A stretch of 64,000 bases of DNA from Poecilobothrus nobilitatus (Eukaryota; Arthropoda; Insecta; Diptera; Dolichopodidae): positions 168,590,438-168,654,437 of the forward strand of contig OX352773.1 of NCBI GenBank assembly GCA_947095535.1. The letters are read 5' to 3'. The position numbers and the translations under genes were made by a program. Shown here one piece after another: positions 1-11,829 of the stretch (position 1 is the first letter of the stretch; every line of letters starts with the position of its first letter). The notes under the pieces were generated by a model. The model had not been told where the DNA came from, ran no database searches, and saw only the letters and a list, made by a program, of their open reading frames with translations.

Positions 1-609
1 TCTACAATCTTTGGGTAATCTTTTCCCAAAGCACTCTATAGCACAAAAAATTAAAGATGAACTGCAAAACACGAAAAATAATATTTCCTTTTTATGGATT
101 TCCGGTCATGTTGGAATTACTGGTAATGAAGAAGCTGATTCACTAGCAAAACAAGCATTAAATGAACGCGAACATATTGATCCTGACTTTAAACTAATTC
201 TTTCTGACTATAAAAAAAAATAAACAAATTGATTAAACAACAACATAAAAATAAAACTATATGGAAAAATATTAATAATAAATTTAAAACTGTAAAACCA
301 GAAATCGAAAAATGGAAAACTATAGATACCATCACTCGAAAGGAATCTATCATCCTTACCAGACGTAGAATCGGTCATTCAAAATTAACGCACGGTTATC
401 TTTTTACGAGAGATATCCCATCATCAAACTGTCAATGCAATAATGCAACACTAATTTCTATAAGACATATTTTTACAGACTGTCCATTATATACAAAAGA
501 ACGAAGTTTATTTCATATTAGTTTTAACTCATTATCTGATAATAGTCACAGATCTAGCAACAATATCATGAATTTCCTTAAAAAAATTAACTTATATAAT
601 CAAATATAA
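1..609 (+). mobile_element. 3' end of an RNase H-bearing non-LTR retrotransposon (I/R1-like), truncated by the window edge
   Basis: Two adjacent reading frames carry the last part of a LINE polyprotein. Frame 11-223 contains the RNase H end motif: FLWISGHVGITGNEEADSLA, with the GH and the N-E-x-AD residues of the last RNase H segments. Frame 229-609 continues as the usual C-terminal tail, with an IGHSKLTHGYLF segment and a zinc-knuckle-like C-x-C-x11-H-x4-C cluster (CQC...RHIFTDC). The two frames are separated by a frameshift in an A-run near 211-221, which closes the first frame with TAA, so the copy is inactive. Elements with a C-terminal RNase H belong to the I, R1, LOA and related clades. 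The reverse transcriptase that would fix the clade lies outside the window. A short AT-rich 3' UTR follows, and family 1 repeat DNA starts at about 743. Confidence 0.85.
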
Positions 610-742
610 TTTTAAATGAAAAAATTGTGTTTTATAAATGTTTTTGTATAATTTTAATACATTTTTAAAAAATGAATTCAACTAACAAAAAAAAAATTTT
701 TTTTATATTTTATTTTATGTATATACTTTGTAATTTGGTAAT

Positions 743-1780
743 TTAAAAAAAAACAAGGTAGAATGTAAACCAACAGTTTTTAAAAGCGCACATTTCCAAA
801 ACACAATACAAACTGTTTAGAATATTGTGACTTGCACAAAAATTTGAAAAATTAAAAAATAAAATTTAAGATATTTTTTGTAATAAAAGAATATGTGAAA
901 ATAGGACTTTTCGGGAATTTTGAGGTGCAGTAAGTCAGGAACCTTATATAACTAAAAAAAAACCGTTAACACACGTAAAAATATATTACTGGAGCTTTAA
1001 TTTTTATGTCTTGCCGAAGAAAAATGTGTACAGGTGCTTAAGTTACAGGTGCCTAAAAATAGCAAATATTCAATTTTTCAGCCCTAATTCATCTTAAACA
1101 GGGGATGGAGCAAAAAAATTTTCTAAAGAAACTTATACTAATTCTAAAAGTTCTTTCTTGTCTCAAAATTTCAGGTTCCTATCTAAAGGCGTACCGGAGT
1201 TATGAAAAATAAATTTCATGCAAAATGTGGTTTTCACATAACGGTAAATTTAAATAGTAAATTACGAAATATTACATAATTTTACTAAAATTTTCGGTCT
1301 TGTGGCGGTTTTATATTGCAAAACTATTACGCAGAGTCTAAGATATATACATCCAAAAATGGGCCTTTTTCGTAATTTTGAAGAGCTGTAATCTGGAATC
1401 CTATATAACTAAAATAAACTGTTAACACAAGTAAAAATATATTACGGTAGCTTTAATTTTTGTATTTTGCCGAAGTAAATTGTGTGCAGGTTCCTATGTT
1501 ATAGGTGCAAATAGCAAATTTTCAATTTTTTAGCCCTAATAGCTCATAAACAGGGGGTGGTCCAAAAGGGGGGCTGTGGCTCCGTAATGAATAGGGCTAC
1601 ATGAAAACCTTGTTATTACAAAATTTTTATTTTTATGAGACCTACCCATGGTTACATTTTTTTTTCTCTATATTTAACGGTGTAGAAGTTTTATAAACAG
1701 ACGGACGGACGGACGGACGGATGGGCAGAGTGAAACTAATAAGCACATTTTTTCAAAATTTTTTTGGAAATGTGCTAAAA
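743..1780 (+). repeat. Family 1 dispersed repeat, near full length
   Basis: The copy starts with the family end AACAAGGTAGAATGTAAACC. It continues with the AGCGCACATTTCC block and ends with a short (CGGA)n run at about 1700-1722 and TTGGAAATGTGCT. Two internal units of about 450 bp are visible. Each has the block 'GCTTTAATTTTTAT...TTGCCGAAG', at about 992-1020 and 1444-1475. The block AGCGCACATTTCC near the left end is roughly the reverse complement of the right end, which suggests degenerate terminal inverted repeats. No protein-coding frame is kept. The same family recurs at least nine more times in the window in both orientations. Confidence 0.8.
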
Positions 1781-2245
1781 AGAATAAATATTATATTAAA
1801 AATAGTTCTTAAGAAAAATAAAAAAAATAATCTATGGGCTTATAAAACCTTCATGAGTTGAAAGCCCAAATAAAAAATTTTTAAATAAATAAATAAATTA
1901 TTAATAGGAATAAATTTGGTAAAAAGTGGTTTGTAATCAAATCGAAGAAAAATTAATAAATTAATGGAACTCTTTTATAGATATGAAAAAAGGAGTTTCA
2001 TTAATTTTTTGACAACTGGCTATTTATTAAATTATTTAGATTCTTATTTTTTTTTTTTAAATATATTGAAGGATTTGAAAAGTACGATAGTTGTATATTA
2101 CAGATTTTGTTTTATCGTTTCCATTTAAATTAAAATTTTAAGGCATTATTGTTGTCATCATATATATTAAAAGTGTTTTATTTTTGTTTTTTTGGATTTT
2201 TTATTTTAGTGGTATTATAAATCTTAAGGATTGATCACTTCAAAA
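1781..2245. other. AT-rich upstream region of the first receptor gene
   Basis: About 465 bp of AT-rich sequence separates the family 1 repeat from the start codon at 2246. TA-rich tracts occur near 2159-2175, but no core promoter can be assigned with confidence. Chemoreceptor promoters are generally not recognisable by motif alone. Confidence 0.4.
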
Positions 2246-5200
2246 ATGAATTTTAATAATTTCATAAATTTAAATTCTATTATATTTTGTATAAAATTTC
2301 TATTAATATTTGGTTGTCATAATATTATATATGACAAAACAATATTAAAATTTAAAAAATCAAAAAATATTGAAATATATATGTATTGTTTAATGTTGGG
2401 AAAATTTATATTAATTCCAATATATTTTAATTATATTATTAAATATTTATATATTTATTATAAAACAGAATTTGATAGATTTATGGTTATTCTATTTAGT
2501 ATTACAATAATGATTTTAAATTTAATGGCATATTTTTCAAGATGGATTTTAAATCAAAAATATATTAAATTGTATAATATAATGATAAAAATTGAAAAAA
2601 AATATTTTAAAAATATTAAAAATATAATAAAAATTTCAACATTTTTAATAATTATTTATATAATAAAAATTATTTTATTAAGTTCTCTTATAATTCAATA
2701 TTTTTTTGTTGCAATTTATGAAATAAATTTTTATAATAATTTACCAATAACTTTTCTTTATGGTTTTACAACAGAAATAATAATAAAAATTACTGGTATT
2801 ATATTTTATTTATGTATTATAAATATTACAAGAAATATTTGTGAGTTAAAAGAACAAATCGAAATAGAAATAAAATATATAAAAAATTTAAAAAAATTTT
2901 ATTTAAATGAAAATTGTAATATTTTAAAAAAAAAAATTCAAAAAAAATTAATAAAAATGAATAGAATACAAAAAATTTTTAATATTAATTATATTTGTTT
3001 TATTAAAATATTAAAATATTCTCAATGGGAAATATTAGTTCATTTATTTATGGATGTTTCAACTTGTATAACATTATTTTATATTAATTTTATTACATAT
3101 TTTTATAAAAATGAATTTTTCTTATCAAAAATATTATTTTGTATTTTACAAATTGTAATTTATTTAATTGAAATTTTTACATATATTTTTGGTATTGATA
3201 ATTGTTTCGAAAAAATAAAATTAATAAAAATATTCATATTAAATTATGGAAATTTTTATAAATTCTATCTATTGAATGATTATAATAGTTTGGTAAGATA
3301 TTTATAATTATATTCTATATTACAGTATCTTCTTTTATTATGTATATATACATATACTTTATACATTTATAAATACTGGTATAACTTTTGTTATTTATTT
3401 AGTTTATTTAATTCAAATTAAAGAATTTGTTTTAAATAATTAATAAATTTATAACAGTATAACCAGAACAGTATAACATATATAATATGTATAAATAATA
3501 CTTAAAACAGTATTATGTATGTGTATATTTATATATACATATACAAATGTATACAATATAAGTATATATGTTATACGCAATAACAATTTTTTCTTTAAAA
3601 TTAATGTTTATTTCTTATAAAATTTTGATTTTTTAGTTATACACTTTATCAAAATTCTTTACAAATCGGCAAACTGTTAAGGCTTGACAAATTAACATTT
3701 ATATGCATACATACATATCAAAAATAAAAAAAATATGCATAGGTATGTCACGGTTAAACATATATCAAATAAAAGGTTGATCTGTCCCAATGTAAATTCG
3801 AACATATGTATGTACATATTATGTATTATCACCTAAACAAAACTCTATACCAACTTTACTACAAATTATTATTAAACTTGTATTTTATACTTACTATATT
3901 ATACAATGCTATAATGTAGCAAATTTTTATATTATAATATTAATATGTATAATGCATTATGGTATATATTATTATTACATGTATACATATTATTATGTAC
4001 ATAATCGCGTACATTGCATTTTTTTTTAAATATTTAGTTAATTAATTTTTTTTTATAAATAAACACAATACGTACAACCAAAGCTTAATCGACTCAGAAT
4101 TTGATTCAGATGTAATCCATACTTTTGAAGGTATATCTAGCTTGCTTATTTCGAGGTGTTATAAACGGAGGAGTAATTTTATTATATCCGATACTTATCG
4201 TACTGGTATAAAAATACATGTATATTAAATATTTTTTTTTATGAGACCCTGTAACTAAACTAGTCGAAAGGTTTGAAACAAATATTTTTTTTTGTTTTAA
4301 TGCATTTCTCTGCCACATATAATAATGTGGACAGGAAATTACACAGCCTTTCCTGTTCAGGAGTGGCTGTAAATGTTGTAAGGGGTAATAACTCTTACGA
4401 CGTGTGTGGGATTCGAACGCACACTCCCTCGGTCTTTATAGCGTATTTTATACGCTCTTACCCTGGGGCCACCGAGGTCCCACTGAACCAAATATATGTA
4501 TATATTGGAAAACAAGCATTCTTCGGTTTTTCTTTTGTTGTCATAAAATTCTCTTAAATTAGAAGATATTTGTATATAAGTGAACTTACTATATTGAGGT
4601 TATCGAAGTACAGTTTTCATAACTTCGGCATGAAGGTAGGAGGTAGAAATTTTGAGGGAAGTAATAACTTTTAGACAGCTGTTGTGACTTAGACACTTTT
4701 GTACAAATTTTTCTTCGGCAAGACATAAAAATTAAAGCTTCAGTAATATACTTTTACGTGTATTAACATTTTTTCGTAGTTATATAGGGTTCTGGATTTA
4801 CAGACCCTCAAAATTACAAAAAAGTCTTATTTTCACATTTTTTTGTTATTGTATGAAATTTAATTTTGGTGCAAAGTCACAATTTTAAACAGTTTGTGTT
4901 GTCTTTTGGAAATGTGCGCCTTTAGAAACCGAATAGTTTATATTCTGGCTTGCGTTTTAATAAAATCAAAATGGTACTGGCAAAAAAGCCTCTATCTGGT
5001 GTTTTTTTGAAAAATTTTCAACTTTTTTGTTTTGAATAAATTCCGATATAATATTATATTATTTATTTTATTTATACATTATAATTATTAAATTTATCGG
5101 AGATTGAATATAGAAACTTTACCCCTGAAAAGATAGTAATTTACGTACTGTGCCAATCTGGCCAATAAATGAAACAAAATGTTGAAGCGTGAAAATGTTG

Positions 5201-5760
5201 AATGAAAAAAATGAAGTAAAATGTTGAATTATTAATACAACATGAAAAACGACGTTAATCGAGGTTTAAGTAAATAACTTATTTATTTATTGAAAATTTC
5301 AAATTTCGAAGCTTTATTTTCAAAATTAAAATTTAAATATAACATTTTTGTATTATAAAGAATGGTAATATTAAAAGTACGAGTTCCTTGACGACACTGT
5401 TTTGTTAAATTGTTGTAATTTTTTATTTGGCAAAAATCCTAGTAAAATTATTCTATTAATTTTTTTTATTGTTTTACTAAATTTTTATATTATATATTAA
5501 TATATTAAACAAATTTAAATTAGTATTTAATTAAATAATATAAATAATATTAAAAATAATTTATTTTGTTTTTTTCATTTTTTGTTTTACAGCTTCAACA
5601 ATTCAATATTCAATTACTGATGGATGAAACAAAATTTGATATATGCGGTTTATTTGTATTAAATAAAAGAATGATACCACAAATATTGATGGCAATATTG
5701 GTTAATTTTAGTGTTTTGGTACAATTAAATATAATTAATGAATCAAATAAATCAAAATAA
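2246..5760 (+). CDS. Gustatory receptor (7tm_7 family), two exons: 2246-3292 and 5593-5760
   Basis: The predicted protein has 404 residues, typical for insect gustatory receptors, which are seven-transmembrane ligand-gated channel subunits of chemosensory neurons with a cytoplasmic N-terminus. Exon 1 starts at the first ATG (2246, context CAAAATGA); the frame is open upstream but only a TTG lies there. It encodes 349 residues with hydrophobic segments near 45-65, 78-98, 130-155, 170-195, 262-285 and 298-322. The donor is TTG|GTAAGA at 3293 and the acceptor is TTTTACAG, ending at 5592. Both cuts fall between codons (phase 0), the usual position of the last intron in this family. Exon 2 gives 55 residues containing FNIQLLMDETKFDICGLFVL and a last membrane segment. 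The signature TYhhhhhQF is changed to NFSVLVQLN. Codons are extremely AT-rich. A polyadenylation hexamer AATAAA lies at 5827. The function is inferred from family resemblance; the ligand is unknown. Confidence 0.9.
3300..4010. repeat. TA / TATGTATA-rich low-complexity stretch
   Basis: There is a dense run of short alternating TA, ATGTATAC and TATACATA words with no gene. It lies in the receptor intron. Such sequence is prone to slippage and assembly error. Confidence 0.6.
4080..4213 (-). repeat. Family 2 repeat, terminal fragment
   Basis: Read on the plus strand, the piece has AAGCTTAATCGACTCAGAAT, then a GGTATATCTAGCTTGC block and CGGAGGAGTAATTTTATTATA. It ends with a degenerate form of the family end (GTACTGGTATAA). 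The variant block GGAGTAATTTTATTATA is shared with the copy that starts at 14746, so the two belong to one subfamily. Confidence 0.65.
4290..4483 (-). mobile_element. tRNA-derived SINE, type A, with target-site duplication
   Basis: On the minus strand the copy starts with a tRNA-like head. Box A reads TGGCCCCAGGGTAAGAGCG, a variant of TGGCCTAGTGG. Box B reads CGTTCGAATCCC. A GTCGTAAG ... CTTACAAC stem pair, a tail and a short A-run follow. It is flanked by a 12-bp direct repeat with one mismatch: TGAAACAAATAT at 4274-4285 and TGAACCAAATAT at 4484-4495. This is the expected mark of LINE-driven insertion. The intergrated copy sits in the intron of the first receptor gene, antisense to it. Confidence 0.85.
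4600..4945 (-). repeat. Family 1 repeat, left-end fragment
   Basis: On the minus strand the fragment contains the GCGCACATTTCC block (complement near 4908-4921), the CTGTTTAAAAT block, and one internal unit start with CTTGCCGAAG and TTAAAGCTTCAGTAATATA. It stops without the usual other end, so it is truncated. Confidence 0.7.
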
Positions 5761-6500
5761 AATCAAAAATATATTATATTATTGTTATTGTTATTTTGTA
5801 TGTGAATATACTATTAATATAATACAAATAAATTAATAAAATTTTAAAATGACAAACACGTTTGTGTTTTATTTAAATTTTTTTTAAATATTTTTTTCTT
5901 TTATAAAATTATTTCATTCATAATTTTAAATTTTTCATTATAAAAAACACCCGTTAAGATTTCATTGGTATTGTACATTTATTAATATTGTAGATTTCAT
6001 TAAAAATGTACTATCTTCCCTGCAAACTTCGTTAGACGACTGACTGAATGTATCTGATTATAAAACATTTATTTTTTATATTAATGAAGACTGAGCTAAC
6101 GTATCAGTAATCACTAGACTCTAGATCTGTGGAGTATCTTCAAAATGTAGAATTACCTAATTGACCAGAGTTGGTATTAAGTTTTCTTAGATCTGTGCCA
6201 CGATGATATCAATCTGAGGGAAGAAGTTTTGAAAGCTTCTCAGATCAATGCCAGAGAAAAATCTTGGAAAATTTAACAACAACGCAAAATATATTCGCCT
6301 TTCCCTTACCATAAGGTGGCTTTAATATGACGTAGAAAATATTATTTGCCGAATTTCTTGATTAAAGTTTTGTGATACTCAGTAGTATTTTCAATGCAAT
6401 TATATTTATTATTATAGGTCTTTTTTTGTTTTTCGTATTATATAAATTGTTCTTAAATTCGAATACTATAGAGTTTATTTAAACACGAACAATTTTTATT
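5761..6500. other. Intergenic sequence downstream of the first receptor gene
   Basis: AT-rich sequence with polyadenylation-like AATAAA words at its start. No coding region, RNA gene or recognisable repeat can be supported here. Confidence 0.4.
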
Positions 6501-6502
6501 CA

Positions 6503-7550
6503 AAACGAGGAATAGTGCTGCAGATTATACTGTGTCAACTCTGGAATACACGTATGATAATAATATATGCTGTTTCCATAAAACTTGATCATCTTTTATA
6601 AAATTTTGTCTAGTTTAGTTCCAATATAAGCAAGGTACCTGTACTTGCTATTCTAACGTAACCAAATTTTACAGATGTTGTTAGCATGCAACTTGACATC
6701 TTTTTACAAAACTTCAGATACCTATATTAGCTATAATACCTATAATACCTATATAGCTACCTATATACCAATAGATACCGAATTATTACAGCATAGTTGA
6801 ATCTATAAGGTAAGTATTGTTTTCACACCAAAAATTTGTACCAGAGGTTTTTTCAAATTTGCACTGAGAATTGCATTTTCATTAAAAAAAAGAAGTTGTA
6901 ATATGACACCGACCCGAACCTGTTGCACCAGCACAACTAAATTTTACAGAAATTTTTGCAATAAAACTGGTCGAACAATGGTCGTCTTTAGTATAATTTC
7001 AGATTCCTAGCTTAATTAAGTTCCAAGATGTGCAAACTAATTGAACATACTTCTTTAGCACACCCAAATTTGACAAAAGTTGTAAGCGTGTAACTTGACA
7101 TCTTTTTACAATTTCAGATACCTAGCTTCAATAGACAATGAAATATTACCGACCGCATACATGAATCTATAAGGTAGATATTGTTTTCATACCAAAAATT
7201 TGTACCCGTGATTTTTGCAAATATGCACCACTCCAGTGAGTAGAAGCCTAAAAAAGAATTTTGATTGCCCAATTGATCATCTTTTAGAAAATTTCGGATA
7301 TCTAGCTGTATTAAGTTATGGGAATATAAATTATAATTATATGAAAGAAGAAATTGTATGGCAGCTCCCTGAACCTGCTGCTTTAGACGGACCAAATTTT
7401 ACAGAGTTAGCATGTAACTCGACATCTTTTCACGAAATTTCAGATATCTAGCTTCAATAGACACTGAGTTATTTTCATATCAAAAGAGAAGTTGATGGCA
7501 ACTAGTCAAACCAGCTGGCCTAACTTGTTAACGACCCAAAAACAAAAATA
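6503..7550 (-). repeat. Family 2 repeat, diverged copy
   Basis: The copy starts with CGAGGAATAGTG and TGTGTCAACTCTGGAATAC, variants of the family end CGAGGAAGAGTG...GTCAACTCTGGGATACC. It then repeats the internal blocks AACTTGATCATCTTTTA, TTACAGAAGTT-like and ATGGCAGCT. No protein frame is kept. The CCGTCCGTCCG end is missing. Confidence 0.65.
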
Positions 7551-10500
7551 GTGGTTAATCTTTTTCTGCCTCAAATAAACATTCTAGCAAAGTTTTGTTT
7601 TAATATATTCAAATATAAAAATGCATAGATGATAAATAAACAGAAACTCTGCTTTGTATTATAGATAAGAATGTGCCTTAAATTAAAAATCATAATCAAA
7701 CTCAAAATTTTATTATTTATATATTATGCATATAATAGATAAACCCCTGTGTAATTGCTAATTGCCATATATGCAAATACATTTACGTTATTATACTGGC
7801 GTACTCCCTAAAAGGTTGATTTTTTCATCAGCCCCAGTAGAAAAGGTTAATCATTAGAAAAGATGTAATTTGGAAAAATATTATTTGAAACGGAAACATA
7901 ACATATCTTATCTTTATGGTAGCAGTAAGAACAAGTCGCTTTCTTATATTTTAATAATACCTTAAAATATCTACATTTCTAAGTAAAATCACATAAATTA
8001 TGGCTTTTCGGCTTTTAATATTTTAATTCTGTCTTTTAAAAATTTCTTTTTTTAATTCTGACATGCATAAAATAATATTTTCTGTTTAATTTATCCCTAT
8101 ATTCATAATATTGAAAATCACTTATTTGAAATTCGCCAACAAAAGGTTTGTTTATTTATTAATTTATGAGTAAGTTTGTTTCTTTAATTTCACACTGCGG
8201 TTAGCATTCATCATGTACGTGGCGCTCCAACTAACAAATGCGAAGTTATCAAAATTTTTTGTATTGAAAATGTACATTTTAAAAAGTGTTCTAATTTCCC
8301 TTTTTAACAAAGGGTTTGTGTCTCTGATAATAAAATTTATTTGCATGCAACGTACGGTATTGAGATTTATAACTATTGAGAATGTTCATTTTAAAAAGTT
8401 TTAAAATTCCCGTGTAAGATAAATAGAATATTATCATTGCCATCATAATTTATATGAATTGTTCTATGAATTAGTAAAATAATTCTGGAAAATATTTTAT
8501 ATTTTTTTTTATATTTTTTATATTTTGGCAAGATCTCGCGAAGTGCTTGTATAGCTCTCTCGTATCGTATTTTGTGCTGTTAATTATTGGATTTGGTGTG
8601 GGAGATATTTATATACTTTATTCAGTTTTTTTATTAAATGTATTGTTCAGTTTCCTCTAGTTATGGTCATTATATGAATTTCTAATATATTATCAATTAA
8701 ATCAAATCAATTTAAATTATTTGAAAGGAAAAATGTTATTCTGTTGTTATTAAAATAATTAACCTTTTATAGAATACACTAATCAATCCTAAGTTAATTG
8801 TTCAACTTGATACCTACCAATTAATTATAAATGCTATTTGTACATAGTTTTTGTGCTGCAGAGAAATAACTCCACATAACATTAACTTCACATGAGAACT
8901 TACAACACACGTATGATAAATCAAATTAATCAATTTAAAAATAAATCTTTCAATTTAAAAAAAATGGAGTAAGTGCAGTAAATTTCTATAAAAAAATTTG
9001 AAGCATATTAGGTGCTTCTTTTTGTACACGCTACCCAAACTCTAGGAAAGAATATATTCTTAATATAAAGTTTAGAGAGAAATGAGAGAGAAATAGGGTA
9101 ATAAGGGAAATTTTGGAAGGTAAATTTGGAAGGGAATTTCGGGAGAGCCTGTACAGATTTATTTTTAACAGTTTCACATTATATGATGGACTATATCTAT
9201 CAGACACTTTGAAGCATGTTCCACATTTTGGGTTTTTTCAAAATAAATGAGTTTTCATAATCACATGTAAAACACCTGCGATACGGGTAATGAAGATTCC
9301 AATCGATATGTGCGCCCCAATCCATATGTGGAAGTTGTACTCCATCTTTATTATGATATAGTTATATATCCCTATCCCTAAAATCCCTAAAATTGCCAAA
9401 TCCCTAAAACAAAAAAAAACAATTTTCGAAACATTTAGCAACTTTTTCATTACAATGTGCTTACCCATTGTTAATGGGTAAGCATATTGTAACATTTTTT
9501 AATTTAGCTACCTACCATAATTTCTCTTTTTACACATAAAACTGTCATGACATAAAACAAGGAAACGAAAACATCGATTCACCTAGTTCATGTACTATAG
9601 GGGCCTGTGTAATCTAATGCTCTGTTATTTGGTCAAAAGAGTGAAATACAATGCTCGATCAAAGCCTTTTCAGGGGTCCAGAACTACAACCTTAGATTCA
9701 CCGGAACAATGAATAATGATGATAAGCTGCTTGCTTTAAAAAGCCTAACTGGTGGGCTCCAATTATTTTGTAAATAATCTAAGTGATGGCAATTAGTCGA
9801 TAGTTTACACATAAAATCAACTCCTATTTATTGAATCTTCTTAGCTATTTTTTTAAAAGTGGCTAAGTCTTTCTTTGGAATAAACCTTGAATTATTATAT
9901 GAATTCAATTACTTAAATGTCACAACAAACATTGTCTATCTTAGTTGGCTTAGTTACATTAGAATGCTATTAACTACGAAAATTAAATAAAATTATATTA
10001 GTAAAATAATATTATTAAAACTTAAATCTATTAAAAGATAATAAAAACTATTAAAAAATAATAATAAAATTGTTTGATATTGATCATTCAATCAATTTGA
10101 TTACCTATTTTACCCGGAATTAATTCATGATACTCATATAAGCACTTAAGTTATTTTAATTGCAAGTTAAAAAATTCTATGGTTGTTTCCTTATAAAAAT
10201 GAAAACTGGCACTGATGTGCACTAAAAAAGGTTTCATGGATTTAAAATCTATAATTCGGCATTAGGCATAACATATTTATAAGATAAAAACTGAAAGCCT
10301 TCTGAAAACTACTTTTATATTTTTAATAGTAATTATACTACAACTATATGATGCTTCTAATTAAAACCTCATGATGTCTATAATAAAGCATAATTACGAT
10401 TTAGAATTAATGTCAAAGTAATCTAAATTTCATTTTTAATCTAAAACTTGTTATGTATAAAACAAAAAATATTACAACAACAAAAATAAAAAGAAAATAA

Positions 10501-10679
10501 TTAATAACTTCTTATAATACAGTTTACATCTTCAGTATATCTTACAGTATTTTTCAAGGTTTTCGATAATTTATGAAGAAATATTTTAAGGCTTTTAAGT
10601 AAAATCATTCTCGATATAGTGGTGATTCATAATAAAAAACCAAAAAACAAATTTAAACTTTACAATTTTAAATAACAAA
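7551..10679. other. Intergenic AT-rich sequence, no supported gene
   Basis: About 3 kb with only short chance frames. It includes a small local duplication near 8262-8410. A more GC-balanced stretch at 9000-9800 may be an old repeat but matches no family I recognise. Confidence 0.4.
8262..8410. repeat. Short direct duplication of about 38 bp
   Basis: The block ATTGAAAATGTACATTTTAA at about 8265 recurs as ATTGAGAATGTTCATTTTAA at about 8376. Both are followed by AAAGTGTTCTAATTTCCC-like sequence. The spacing is about 112 bp. Confidence 0.5.
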
Positions 10680-11445
10680 TGTTTTTAAAAACGCACATTT
10701 TCCAAAAGACAATAAAAACTGTTTAAAATATTGTGAGCTTTACCATAATTTTCTTTGAAAATTTCTAGAGACTTTTTCAAGAGAACTTTCTTTAATTTGA
10801 AGCAAACCTTATTTAATTGAAGCTGTTAGGACATATAAGATTATAATGCTGAGGTGTTAATTTTTAGTTTTTACTTTAAAAATACATGTTAGGTGCATAC
10901 AGGTGTTAGTTACAGGTGTCTAAAAGAATAAGATTTTAAATTTCTCTCCTTCTATAGTCCTTAAGTGAGTGGAGGTGCAAAAAAACTTTCTGATGTTTAT
11001 GTAACTTATGGTAACTTATCTAAAAGATCTGTTTTCAAACAAAATTGAAAAAGTATAATTAAAATCGCGCTAAACAACAGAATCATAAGGTTATGAAGGA
11101 AAATATATGTTGCAAAATTTTCTTTTCACATAACAGTAAATTTAAATATTAAGTTGCAAAAAACTTTTAAAATTTATATTTTGATGTATAAGCTTTAAAC
11201 TGTCGTTTGACGTTTTTAGGTTGAAAAAATATTCATCTAAACCTGAGCTACTCATACATTTAAAGATAGAGCTTTCTCAAACTTTAAAGTGGTTGTAGTT
11301 CTGTAATGTGTGGGAATGCATAAAAAAGTTGATCTACAACATTAATTTTTATAAGTGACATAACGAAGATTAAAATTTTATTGTTCTATCTTAAAGGATG
11401 TCGAAATTTTATAAACCGACAGACAAACTTATTTTTATTAAAATT
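10680..11445 (+). repeat. Family 1 repeat, diverged copy upstream of the second receptor gene
   Basis: The copy starts with GTTTTTAAAAACGCACATTTTCC and CTGTTTAAAATATTGTGA. It passes through GGTGCATACAGGTGTTAGTTACAGGTGTC and TTTTCACATAACAGTAAATTT, and ends near TTTATAAACCGACAGACAAAC. One internal unit is present. The terminal TGGAAATGTGCT block is lost. Confidence 0.7.
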
Positions 11446-11829
11446 TAAGATTGAGAGACCCAATGAATATTTATTTGATGATTGCACGATCTTAATGACA
11501 CAATGTTAAAAATGTTTCACTTTAAGCTTAAAAAAAAAAAAGTTAAAAATTTAGCAATTATTGAGCATTAGTTAAAAATTTTAACAAGCAAATAATTTTG
11601 ACAATAACCTAAAAATACTTAAGACATACGTAAAAAAAATTTAAATTTAATTACTTACGTATGTTGCCTTATAACTATTTATATGGAATTAAGAAATATT
11701 AAAAAAAAAGAAGAAAAGCTCAGTTTAATAAGAAAATTCAAATTAGTTAATGATTAGATATTTAGAAACCATTTTGTAATATAGAGAACATATTAATATT
11801 TTTTTTTTAAATTAAAATAATTAAATAAA
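11446..11829. other. Upstream region of the second receptor gene
   Basis: About 385 bp of AT-rich sequence precedes the ATG at 11830. No core promoter element can be assigned with confidence. Confidence 0.4.

Larger units (their letters stand above)
3293..5592 (+). other. Phase-0 intron of the first gustatory receptor gene, filled with repeats
   Basis: The 2300-bp GT-AG intron contains, in order: a TA/TATGTATA-rich simple region at about 3300-4010; a family 2 end fragment (4080-4213); a tRNA-derived SINE on the minus strand (4290-4483); a minus-strand family 1 fragment (4600-4945); and AT-rich sequence up to the acceptor. A T-rich stretch precedes the acceptor at 5568-5592. No additional receptor exon is visible inside. 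Confidence 0.75.

Noticed and set aside
4370..4483. A functional tRNA gene on the minus strand
   Set aside because: The boxes are tRNA-like but no proper acceptor and anticodon stems form. Near-identical sequences at 17.8 and 58.2 kb have tails, A-runs and target-site duplications, so these are SINEs.
9238..9495. 85-codon hydrophobic frame on the minus strand
   Set aside because: It starts at TTG and its hydrophobic character follows from AT-rich codons. No receptor motif or exon borders are visible.
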